Source: Nodularia sp. NIES-3585 (lineage in GTDB: Bacteria; Cyanobacteriota; Cyanobacteriia; Cyanobacteriales; Nostocaceae). Taken from it: a stretch of 61,594 nucleotides of DNA. The position numbers were made by a program, and so were the translations under genes. Location of the stretch: NCBI RefSeq assembly GCF_002218065.1, contig NZ_BDUB01000001.1, positions 5,267,673 to 5,329,266 of the forward strand. Reading direction: 5' to 3'. A model generated the notes under the pieces. That model saw only the letters and a list, made by a program, of their open reading frames with translations. It ran no database searches and was not told where the DNA came from. Of this stretch, positions 54,981 to 61,594 are shown one piece after another (position 1 is the first letter of the stretch; every line of letters starts with the position of its first letter).

Positions 54981-56039
54981 TTAAGCTGGCTTATGAGCAA
55001 TAAAATACTTACTCATAAAGTGAACTTGTATCTCTATCTTTTCAAATCCCGCTTTTTCTAGACGTTCTACCAAATCATCATGAGTATAATCCCGATAGTA
55101 GGGTTCATGAAAGATTTCCGGGAAAGAATCCATTGTCACAGCCAATTCCGGTGAATCGCAGAGTTGAATAGAATCACAAATTACAAATACTCCCCCTGGT
55201 TTTGTGACTCGGAAACATTGTTCAATCACTGTTTGCCGCACTTTTGCTGGTAACTCGTGGAAGAGAAACACAGAACTTACAGCATGGAAATAGTCATTTA
55301 AGTAAGGTAACTCTTCCGCATTGGCTTGTAAAAGTTGTGGTAACTCTCCCGGAATTTGGGATAGTTGTTGATTTGCCTTACGCAAATAAGTTGGTGATAA
55401 ATCCGTACCATACAAGGATGCTTGAGGTAAAGCTGCCCGAATCATCTTCAGTGTTCGCCCAGTACCACAAGCAACATCTAAGACCCGCATTTGTCGTGGC
55501 GCAACAGCATCAAAAGCTTTTAACCCTTCCTTCAGAGGTGCAAGAATCCGCCGCCGCATCGGGTCAGCCGTGCCATTAAAAAGAATTTCTACCCCTAAAT
55601 CATATAAATTGGCGGAATCGTCGCTCAAATAGCCGTTACTTTGGTGATGAAAATTCTGCACATAATAGCTGGGATAACCATTTGTGTCTATTTCCGGGGA
55701 AAATTCCTGATATTTTTTTTGTTCAGACCGTTCCCACATTTGAGGTAGGTCTAGACATAACAGTGGATAATAGCGGAAAAAATCTGACCAGGGGTTGTCA
55801 AACAGTAAGCTTTCGGGATATACCCCTTTTTCAGCATCCTGCCAGTCTGTTTCTAGCAGCTGATTCATTTTTTGTTGCAGTTTGAACAAAACCTCGCTGG
55901 GAATGGGTTTACCCCTTTGCCCCAGAGTGGGATGAATGAGATTCATCAGCCTTGAACTTAAAGTTTTGTGAGCTAGACCAAAGTAACTTTTACCTTGTTG
56001 AAACGTCTGATAAGTCAGCTTGCTTAAAGTGTCATACAT
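54981..56039 (-). CDS. Class I SAM-dependent methyltransferase
   Basis: 352 residues. The N-terminal ~150 residues are a family-specific helical region; the Rossmann domain has motif I VLDVACGTGRTLKMI, motif II ASLYGTDLSPTYLRK and motif post-II (LPYLNDYFHAVSSVFLFHEL). The substrate is unknown; it belongs to the UbiE/COQ5-like branch. Start at ATG 56039. Confidence 0.86.
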   Translation of the reverse strand: MYDTLSKLTYQTFQQGKSYFGLAHKTLSSRLMNLIHPTLGQRGKPIPSEVLFKLQQKMNQLLETDWQDAEKGVYPESLLFDNPWSDFFRYYPLLCLDLPQMWERSEQKKYQEFSPEIDTNGYPSYYVQNFHHQSNGYLSDDSANLYDLGVEILFNGTADPMRRRILAPLKEGLKAFDAVAPRQMRVLDVACGTGRTLKMIRAALPQASLYGTDLSPTYLRKANQQLSQIPGELPQLLQANAEELPYLNDYFHAVSSVFLFHELPAKVRQTVIEQCFRVTKPGGVFVICDSIQLCDSPELAVTMDSFPEIFHEPYYRDYTHDDLVERLEKAGFEKIEIQVHFMSKYFIAHKPA

Positions 56040-56249
56040 AAAAATATTGGAGTATTTATCACTTTTACTAATTATATGTAAAAAAATGTAACGAAAAAAT
56101 CATCTATCTTCAGAATCTGAATTAATTAACATCAAAATCTGCTTTTTGACCACACCCCGCCTTTGAAAAAGAAGCAGGGGAGCAGGGAGCAAGGGGGATA
56201 GTGTGTAGGGTGTGTTGTCGCGTAGCGCAACGCACCATCTTCAATTCTC

Positions 56250-56280
56250 GGTGCGTTAGGACTAGCGTCCATAACGCACC
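56250..56280. repeat. GGTGCGTTA hairpin repeat
   Basis: GGTGCGTTA-GGAC-TAGC-GTCC-A-TAACGCACC. Same layout as 54447-54477 with compensatory changes (GGGTT/AACCC to GCGTT/AACGC). The flank GTAGGGTG is shared. Confidence 0.72.
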
Positions 56281-56384
56281 CTACGAGGTTCAAGCTGTAT
56301 TTGATTAAATGGCAAGGCTTTTGAGTAGAAAATAGCAATCACTAGCCACTCAAATATAAATTTTTGTGACAAAAATGCAATTTT

Positions 56385-56415
56385 GTAACTTTAGCTACAG
56401 AAATCTCGCTAATAT
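56385..56415 (+). promoter_or_regulatory. NtcA box and -10 of gifA (repressor position)
   Basis: GTA-ACTTTAGC-TAC (56385-56398), a perfect GTA-N8-TAC, with TAATAT (56410-56415) as -10. The box centre is about 30 bp before the start of transcription, overlapping the -35 region, as in the NtcA-repressed gif promoters. Confidence 0.82.
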
Positions 56416-56476
56416 AGGAATTGAAGAGCCAAATAGCTCATCATTTATCACTAAAACCATAAGGAGGACTGTGGTC

Positions 56477-56677
56477 ATGTCTATTCAAGATAGAAGTCGT
56501 GCATTAGCAATGCGTCAATATCAGCAAGTGAAAAATCGTCAACAATCAATGCTGATGCGTGCGGCACAGGAACTAGGTCTTCCTGAAGAATTATCTGAAT
56601 ACTGGAGTCCTATTCAAGGCAAGATTGATCCTACAATCCGGTTGATTTATGAAAGTAGCCACGCTTCAATGAGCTAG
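56477..56677 (+). CDS. gifA: Glutamine synthetase inactivating factor IF7
   Basis: 66 residues. Starts at ATG 56477, preceded by AAGGAGG (56461-56467); the longer frame to 56366 is leader. The sequence SRALAMRQYQQVKNRQQSML matches GifA/IF7 (short, basic, helical). IF7 binds and inactivates glutamine synthetase when nitrogen is plentiful. The gene is convergent with glnA, as in Anabaena (order apcF-glnA-gifA). Confidence 0.9.
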   Translation: MSIQDRSRALAMRQYQQVKNRQQSMLMRAAQELGLPEELSEYWSPIQGKIDPTIRLIYESSHASMS

Positions 56678-56744
56678 ATATAGACAAAAAAATCTAGGTT
56701 TCTGGCTGGAAAATAACTAAACCCGGTTTGTAATTGTGATCAGT

Positions 56745-56772
56745 AAAAAAAAGCCACCCTTATTGGGTGGCT
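56745..56772 (-). terminator. Rho-independent terminator of glnA
   Basis: On the minus strand AGCCACCC-AATAA-GGGTGGCT (8-bp perfect stem) followed by seven T. It lies between convergent gifA and glnA. Confidence 0.88.
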
Positions 56773-56794
56773 AAAAATTCACTACTAATCGCAA

Positions 56795-58210
56795 TTAGCA
56801 ATCGTAATATAGGTAAAACTCATAAGGATGAGGACGCATCTGCATCTGCTTCACGTCATTAGCCAGCTTGTAGTCAATCCAGTTTTGGATGAAGTCTTCT
56901 GTGAACACGCCTGATTCTGTTAAGAAAGCATGATCATTTTCTAGTGCTTCCAAAGCCAATTCCAGAGAACCCGGAGTTGAAGGAACCTTCGCCAGTTCTT
57001 CTGGAGAGAGTTCATAGATGTTTTTATCTAGGGGTTCACCTGGATGGATTTTGTTCTTGATGCCATCAATACCAGCACACAGCATGGCTGCAAACGCTAA
57101 GTAGGGGTTAGCAGTCGCATCAGGACAACGGAACTCTAAGCGCTTGGCTTTGGGGTTATCGCCAGATAAAGGAATCCGCACAGAAGCAGAACGGTTACCT
57201 TGGGAGTAAGCCAAGTTTACGGGTGCTTCGTAACCAGGTACGAGGCGTTTGTAAGAGTTAGTTGTGGGGTTGGTGATGGCCAAAAGTGCGGGTGCGTGCT
57301 TGAGGATACCACCAATGTAGTACAATCCCATGTCACTCATCCCAGCATACTTATCACCAGCAAATAGAGGTTTGCCATCTCTCCAGATGGACTGGTGACA
57401 GTGCATACCTGAACCGTTATCGCCAAAAATTGGTTTTGGCATAAAAGTTACAGTTTTGCCGTATTTCTTGGCAACATTCTTGATGACATATTTGTAAGTC
57501 ATCAGCCAGTCAGCAGCTTCAATCAATTTACCAAAGCGGAAACCCAATTCGCACTGACCACCAGTTGCAACTTCGTGGTGTTGTTTTTCAATTGGTACGC
57601 CGCAATCTTTCATTGTCAGCAGCATTTCGGTACGGATATCTTGGAAGCTATCCGCTGGCGAGACTGGGAAGTAGCCTTCTTTGAAGCGTGTTTTGTAACC
57701 CAAGTTGGGGCTTTCTTTCCTACCAGAATTCCAACTACCTTCGATAGAATCTACATGGTAGTAGCCTTCATGGGCATTTTGGTCAAAGCGGACATCATCA
57801 AAGATAAAGAATTCTGCTTCAGGGCCAAAGAACGCTGTATCACCAAGACCAGTAGAAACTAGGTAGTCTATTGCTCGTTGAGCAATAACACGGGGACAAC
57901 GGCTGTACCATTCACCTGTGCGGGGTTCTTTAATACTACAAACTATACTTAACGTTGGCTCTTTCATGAAGGGGTCGATCCAAGCAGTATTGGGATCGAG
58001 AACCATCATCATGTCTGATTCGTTAATGTTTTTCCAACCCCGAATGCTGGAACCGTCGAAAGGTACGCCATCAGAGAAGGAACTTTCATCGATTTGGTCT
58101 TGGTACAAGGTGAGATGCTGCCAAGTTCCTGGTGTATCGATGAATTTCAGATCAATCATCTGAATGTTTTGGTCTTGGATCAATTTCAAGACTTCTTTGG
58201 GGGTTGTCAT
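56795..58210 (-). CDS. glnA: Glutamine synthetase type I
   Basis: 471 residues, dodecameric GSI. It makes glutamine from glutamate, ammonium and ATP in the cytoplasm. Motifs: [38 protein letters not shown] and the [18 protein letters not shown] loop. In cyanobacteria the enzyme is controlled by inactivating factors and NtcA rather than adenylylation. Preceded by an NtcA-dependent promoter. Confidence 0.98.
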   Translation of the reverse strand: MTTPKEVLKLIQDQNIQMIDLKFIDTPGTWQHLTLYQDQIDESSFSDGVPFDGSSIRGWKNINESDMMMVLDPNTAWIDPFMKEPTLSIVCSIKEPRTGEWYSRCPRVIAQRAIDYLVSTGLGDTAFFGPEAEFFIFDDVRFDQNAHEGYYHVDSIEGSWNSGRKESPNLGYKTRFKEGYFPVSPADSFQDIRTEMLLTMKDCGVPIEKQHHEVATGGQCELGFRFGKLIEAADWLMTYKYVIKNVAKKYGKTVTFMPKPIFGDNGSGMHCHQSIWRDGKPLFAGDKYAGMSDMGLYYIGGILKHAPALLAITNPTTNSYKRLVPGYEAPVNLAYSQGNRSASVRIPLSGDNPKAKRLEFRCPDATANPYLAFAAMLCAGIDGIKNKIHPGEPLDKNIYELSPEELAKVPSTPGSLELALEALENDHAFLTESGVFTEDFIQNWIDYKLANDVKQMQMRPHPYEFYLYYDC

Positions 58211-58311
58211 TGTTACTCCTTCTCTACCTATTTCCTAAAATCAAACCAGAATCTTCCAAAGCATCCTAACTCAGATGATTGGAACTAAGTTGTAGATGAC
58301 ACACCTGAAAT

Positions 58312-58354
58312 ATCATAAATCCTGGACATTAGAAGATTTTGTAGTTTTTGCTAC
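58312..58354 (-). promoter_or_regulatory. NtcA-activated promoter of glnA
   Basis: GTA-N8-TAC at 58341-58354, 23 nt upstream (in transcription sense) of a TATGAT -10 box (58312-58317, TAN3T). This is the textbook class II NtcA promoter spacing (GTAN8TAC-N22/23-TAN3T). Confidence 0.87.
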
Positions 58355-58581
58355 AGCTTATCTGGATTACAGCTTATATTAACCTTTTGCCTCACATCTG
58401 CACAAAACGTAAAGTTGATCTCATAGGGGTCAACTTTGGCATAGAATCCTTAGATAGCGGATGAATTGTTTTTGTGCCGCATCATATTTTAAATAAAATA
58501 CATGGCACAAAAATTTACTGGTGCGTGAGTGCAGCCAAATTAATATCAAACCATAGATAGCATTGATTGGGAGAAGAAAGA

Positions 58582-59091
58582 ATGCGCGATGCAGTTACAA
58601 GCTTGATTAAGAATTATGACGTTGCTGGACGTTATTTTGACCGGAATGCGATTGACAGCCTAAAAACTTATTTTGAAAGTGGTACAGCCCGGGTAAAAGC
58701 TGCGGCGGCGATTAACTCGAATGCAGCCTCGCTGGTCAAACAGGCTAGTGTTAAGTTATTTGAAGAACAGCCTGAGTTGATTCGTCCTGGCGGAAATGCC
58801 TACACAACTCGTCGTTATGCGGCTTGTCTCCGGGATATGGATTATTACCTCCGCTATGCTACCTATGCTTTGGTGGCGGGTAACATGAATGTGTTGGATG
58901 AGCGTGTACTACAAGGATTGCGAGAAACTTACAATTCTTTAGGTGTACCTATTAGCCCGACGGTTTATGGTATCCAAATTCTCAAGGATATGGTCAAGGA
59001 ACAAGTCGCAGCCGCAGGTTTGATTGATACTGCCTTTGTGGATGAACCTTTTGATTATATGACTCGTGAGTTGAGCGAGAAGGATATTTAG
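58582..59091 (+). CDS. apcF: Allophycocyanin beta-18 subunit ApcF
   Basis: 169 residues. Phycobilisome core protein, replaces an ApcB in the terminal trimer. It has NAYTTRRYAACLRDMDYYLR with the chromophore Cys (about 81) and the N-methyl Asn region, and the C-terminus FDYMTRELSEKD. Start at ATG 58582 (MRDAVTSL); the ORF to 58567 adds five non-conserved residues. GGGAG upstream. Divergent from glnA. Confidence 0.95.
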   Translation: MRDAVTSLIKNYDVAGRYFDRNAIDSLKTYFESGTARVKAAAAINSNAASLVKQASVKLFEEQPELIRPGGNAYTTRRYAACLRDMDYYLRYATYALVAGNMNVLDERVLQGLRETYNSLGVPISPTVYGIQILKDMVKEQVAAAGLIDTAFVDEPFDYMTRELSEKDI

Positions 59092-59160
59092 TATTTAGCC
59101 CTGGTGATGAGAAATCGCGGGAGAATAAATTAAATCCGTATCGGCGGATAATATACACAT

Positions 59161-59198
59161 CGCACTTTGGCTTTTTTGACAAGGTGCGTTTACTTTTT
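59161..59198 (+). terminator. Probable terminator of apcF
   Basis: CGCACTT ... AAGGTGCG stem (one bulged G) with a long loop, followed by a T-rich run. It lies 70 nt after the apcF stop. Confidence 0.55.
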
Positions 59199-59363
59199 TT
59201 AATAATAAAAGCAGGTAGGCTTTAGAGGATGTTTGAAATTAATCTATAGAACCCATTTGACATCTTTTACAAGACATGATGCGATCGCACTGGGGATAAC
59301 CCCTCTTCTTCCGTTCCGGCTTTTTGATCACCGCCGACAAAATCAGCGCACCGGGAGTAATTG

Positions 59364-59864
59364 TTACAAGATATTAGGTGCGATCGCAGCTATGATCAAC
59401 AGAAAGAAAATCTCTAGGATGTAGCTCATGAAAACACTACGATTGAGCAGACCATCCCACAGGTAGCCTTGACGCTTAGAAATGGGCTGGCGCTTGTGGG
59501 TTTTCGACCAACTGCCATAGATACCAGGGCTTTTCAACTTGTATGTATTGGCGAGAATATACTCTATTTCGGCAACACGGGGATAGAAACCACGCTGAAA
59601 GTGTTTCCATTGACTTTCCAGAATCCAGAAAAATAAGGGAATAGAGCAACCAATCAGGGCGATCGCGCTGGCGATGGGTTTTTGCTGTAACATCAATGCT
59701 AAGACTCCCCCAGTCCCAGTAATTCCCAGGGCTTTAATCACCCAAATCTGCTTGTTATAGTCTTCTATCGTATTTTGCAGAAAAAAATATTCCTGTTTGA
59801 GCAAGTCTAATTCAAAATCATCGAGAGATTTAGGCTGGGATTCAGTTGGTAATAGGTTAGACAT
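59364..59864 (-). CDS. Two-TM membrane protein of a cyanobacterial family (SLATT-like?)
   Basis: 166 residues from ATG 59864; a TTG 12 nt upstream is in frame. An N-terminal helical region (FELDLLKQEYFFLQNTIEDY) is followed by two close TM helices (LGITGTGGVLALML and SAIALIGCSIPLFFWILE) and later a third hydrophobic segment at the C-terminus. The pattern is reminiscent of SLATT/S-2TM pore-like effectors, but I cannot prove it. Divergent from the NACHT gene. Confidence 0.62.
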   Translation of the reverse strand: MSNLLPTESQPKSLDDFELDLLKQEYFFLQNTIEDYNKQIWVIKALGITGTGGVLALMLQQKPIASAIALIGCSIPLFFWILESQWKHFQRGFYPRVAEIEYILANTYKLKSPGIYGSWSKTHKRQPISKRQGYLWDGLLNRSVFMSYILEIFFLLIIAAIAPNIL

Positions 59865-60129
59865 GGGTGATGGCAAAGTTCACTGAGATGAAATTAGCAC
59901 AATTCTTAGTTCGTGAACAAAAAAGAAAAAATATCCCGGATTTCTCAAAGAAGTCGGGGATCTGAGCCTCTCTGAACTGCTGTTACTTATTTAATAAAAT
60001 CTAAACTCAGATAATAAGTTACAATTTCACTCAGTAAGTTAAACCTTGTCAAAAAAACACCGTTACCAGGGGTTAGGCAAGCAACATTTAACCTTTCCCT
60101 AACGGCAACATCTCACTATTCCATACACG

Positions 60130-61594
60130 ATGAGCATCTGGAATGACTATCTCCAATCACTCTGCAATGATTATGCCCAATGGTGGAATGCTTACACGCT
60201 GACGGATGTAGTGGGACAGCAGCGAGTTGAGCATAAGAAATCGCCCCTGCTGCTAAATTTTATGGTGGAGATGGTATCGCCCACTAAAGAGGAACGGAGC
60301 GAAGCCCAGGCGAAAACTGAGCGCTTAGATGTATTGGGAGGGTTGCGGAAATATGCTCAAGAACACGTCTTACTGGTAGGGCGGCCAGGTTCGGGGAAAT
60401 CAACGGCGTTGGTGCGGTTGTTGTTAGAGGAAGCGGAGAAACCCCTCCCCGGAGTATTAGCTCCGCCTTCCCTTGCAAAAGGGGTCGGGGGGTTAGGTAA
60501 AATCCCCGTGCTGGTAGAGTTGCGCTATTACCAAACCTCAGTCCTAGATTTAATTCGGGATTTCTTAAAGCGCCATCGCCTGCTGCTGGAGACTGCAACC
60601 ATAGAAAAACTATTATTTGACGGGCAATTCCTCCTGTTGGTAGATGGTATCAACGAATTACCCTCAGAAAAAGCCCGACAAAATTTATCTAAATTCCGGC
60701 AAAACTACCAAAAAACCACGCCGATGATATTCACCACGCGGGATTTAGGCGTGGGGGGCGATTTGGGCATTACCAAGAAGCTGGAAATGCAACCCCTGAC
60801 AGCAGAACAGATGCAGCAGTTTGTCTGCGCCTATTTGCCAGAACAGGGTGAGCAGATGTTGCAGAACTTAGGCGACAGGTTGCGGGAGTTTGGAGAAACG
60901 CCGTTGCTGCTGTGGATGCTGTGTTCATTGTTTCAAGCCACAGGAGACATCCCGCCGAACTTGGGTTTAGTTTTTCGCCAGTTTACCCAAAGCTATGAGC
61001 GTCAATATCGCCAAGATATCCCAGTTACAGATGAGTCTCGGCGGTGGTGGACTCGATTATTAGAACATCTGGCATTCTACATGACCACAGGGGATAAGCT
61101 GACAGAATTGAATGTTGCCATACCCAGGTTAAAAGCAGAGGAAGTTTTAACCCAGTTTTTGCAAGCTGAGAAATTTGATAAACCACGCGACAGAGCTTTA
61201 AACTGGCTGCAAGACTTACTCAACCATCATTTAATTCAACTTGGGGCAAATGACCAAATTGAATTTCGCCACCAACTAATTCAGGAATATTACACCGCCG
61301 AATGTTTGCTCAAGCAGTTACCAAACCTCAATAATAAACTTCTCCAGCGAGAGTATTTAAATTATTTGAAATGGACTGAACCCCTGAAATTGATGCTGGA
61401 ATTGGTGGATGATGGGGCGCAGGCGGTGCAAGTGGTGAACTTAGCCTTAGAGGTAGATTGGCAGTTAGGCGCAAGGTTAGCAGGTGCTGTAAAGCCGGAA
61501 TTGCAGCAGCAGACGGTTGATTTAGTGGCTAGGTTAGAAATTCCTCTATTATTTAAAAGTAAGCTTTTAGATTTAACTGAATCAGAAGCAGCGA
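60130..61594 (+). CDS. NACHT NTPase (STAND family), partial at window end
   Basis: An open frame of 488 codons without stop, starting at ATG 60130. Walker A is VGRPGSGKSTALVRLLL, Walker B is FLLLVDGINELP, sensor region TPMIFTTRDLG, and the NACHT winged-helix part follows, with FRHQLIQEYYTAECLL. Repeats, if any, lie beyond the window. STAND NTPases act as signalling switches, including antiphage defence. A G/C-rich palindromic repeat lies in frame between Walker A and B. No good RBS was found. Confidence 0.88.
   Translation, partial: MSIWNDYLQSLCNDYAQWWNAYTLTDVVGQQRVEHKKSPLLLNFMVEMVSPTKEERSEAQAKTERLDVLGGLRKYAQEHVLLVGRPGSGKSTALVRLLLEEAEKPLPGVLAPPSLAKGVGGLGKIPVLVELRYYQTSVLDLIRDFLKRHRLLLETATIEKLLFDGQFLLLVDGINELPSEKARQNLSKFRQNYQKTTPMIFTTRDLGVGGDLGITKKLEMQPLTAEQMQQFVCAYLPEQGEQMLQNLGDRLREFGETPLLLWMLCSLFQATGDIPPNLGLVFRQFTQSYERQYRQDIPVTDESRRWWTRLLEHLAFYMTTGDKLTELNVAIPRLKAEEVLTQFLQAEKFDKPRDRALNWLQDLLNHHLIQLGANDQIEFRHQLIQEYYTAECLLKQLPNLNNKLLQREYLNYLKWTEPLKLMLELVDDGAQAVQVVNLALEVDWQLGARLAGAVKPELQQQTVDLVARLEIPLLFKSKLLDLTESEAA
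60440..60498. repeat. Palindromic repeat inside the NACHT coding region
   Basis: A block from AACCCCTCCCCGGAG to GGGGTCGGGGGGTTAGGT with an inner CGGAG-TATTAG-CTCCG stem, read in frame as PLPGVLAPPSLAKGVGGLG. Related C-rich repeats are intergenic at 14.76, 26.57 and 28.57 kb. Confidence 0.6.

Noticed and set aside
56341-56476. Glutamine riboswitch in the gifA leader
   Set aside because: The leader is short and I could not trace the conserved core; NtcA control explains the locus. In Synechocystis the riboswitch is on gifB.

Overview
The window comes from a filamentous, heterocyst-forming type of cyanobacterium (Nostocales; Nostoc, Anabaena, Nodularia or Calothrix-like). The evidence is a phycobilisome core gene (apcF) beside glnA and the glutamine synthetase inactivating factor gifA, frequent HIP1 octamers (GCGATCGC), heptanucleotide tandem repeats (STRR), a SipA homologue, an SLH-domain protein and several short conserved cyanobacterial proteins. 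No rRNA operon, CRISPR array, prophage or replication origin was seen. The chromosome is a patchwork of housekeeping genes, regulators and decaying mobile DNA.

Layout. 0-5 kb: a CHAT-domain protease with a membrane segment, a helicase pseudogene, a Tat-exported peroxiredoxin, SipA and a Spy/CpxP-like envelope protein. 5-10.4 kb: a NarL/DesR-type two-component pair divergent from the Spy-like gene, then a signalling cluster (roadblock/LC7, Ras-like GTPase, DUF4388/PATAN protein, protoglobin). 10.4-17 kb: a deaminase, a voltage-gated potassium-type channel, a beta-helix/SLH surface protein, a fatty acid hydroxylase and a histidine kinase. 17-30 kb: a small conserved-looking ORF, a MITE, murE, a glutaredoxin-like gene, a hydrogenase-protease-like gene, a Pat-like acyl-CoA synthetase/acetyltransferase, a graveyard of IS630, Uma2 and toxin-antitoxin fragments, typA, and gatD and murT (lipid II amidation) separated by an unknown gene. 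30-42 kb: a thylakoid thioredoxin-fold protein, tRNA-Lys(CTT), a JmjC-like cupin, the NAD(P)HX repair enzyme, mnmA, a complete IS200/IS605 element inserted in the 3' end of a Uma2 gene, and sat. 42-54 kb: a pseudo-orthocaspase, a membrane protein, an orphan IS605-type right end, mtnP, a SNF2 helicase with a partner gene, a second tnpB, a pentapeptide protein and an old yellow enzyme. 54-61.6 kb: a methyltransferase, gifA/glnA/apcF, a membrane protein and a NACHT NTPase that runs off the window.

How the genes fit together. The clearest circuit is nitrogen control: gifA and glnA are convergent, each promoter carries a perfect NtcA box (GTA-N8-TAC), and the box positions predict repression of gifA and activation of glnA. 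MurE, MurT and GatD act in one pathway (peptidoglycan precursor synthesis and amidation). The two-component pair beside the Spy-like gene suggests envelope stress sensing. The GTPase/roadblock/PATAN/globin cluster looks like a small signalling module with a gas-sensing partner.

The most unusual features are: a solo IS605-type right end that may express an orphan omegaRNA; a TnpB with a non-canonical RuvC centre and no zinc finger, inside an element whose tnpA/tnpB promoter region is an extended palindrome; a YS-type pseudo-orthocaspase; an uncharacterised SNF2-helicase module; a NACHT gene divergent from a small membrane protein; and palindromic repeats that have entered coding regions in frame. 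None of these is proved by sequence alone to be a new system.
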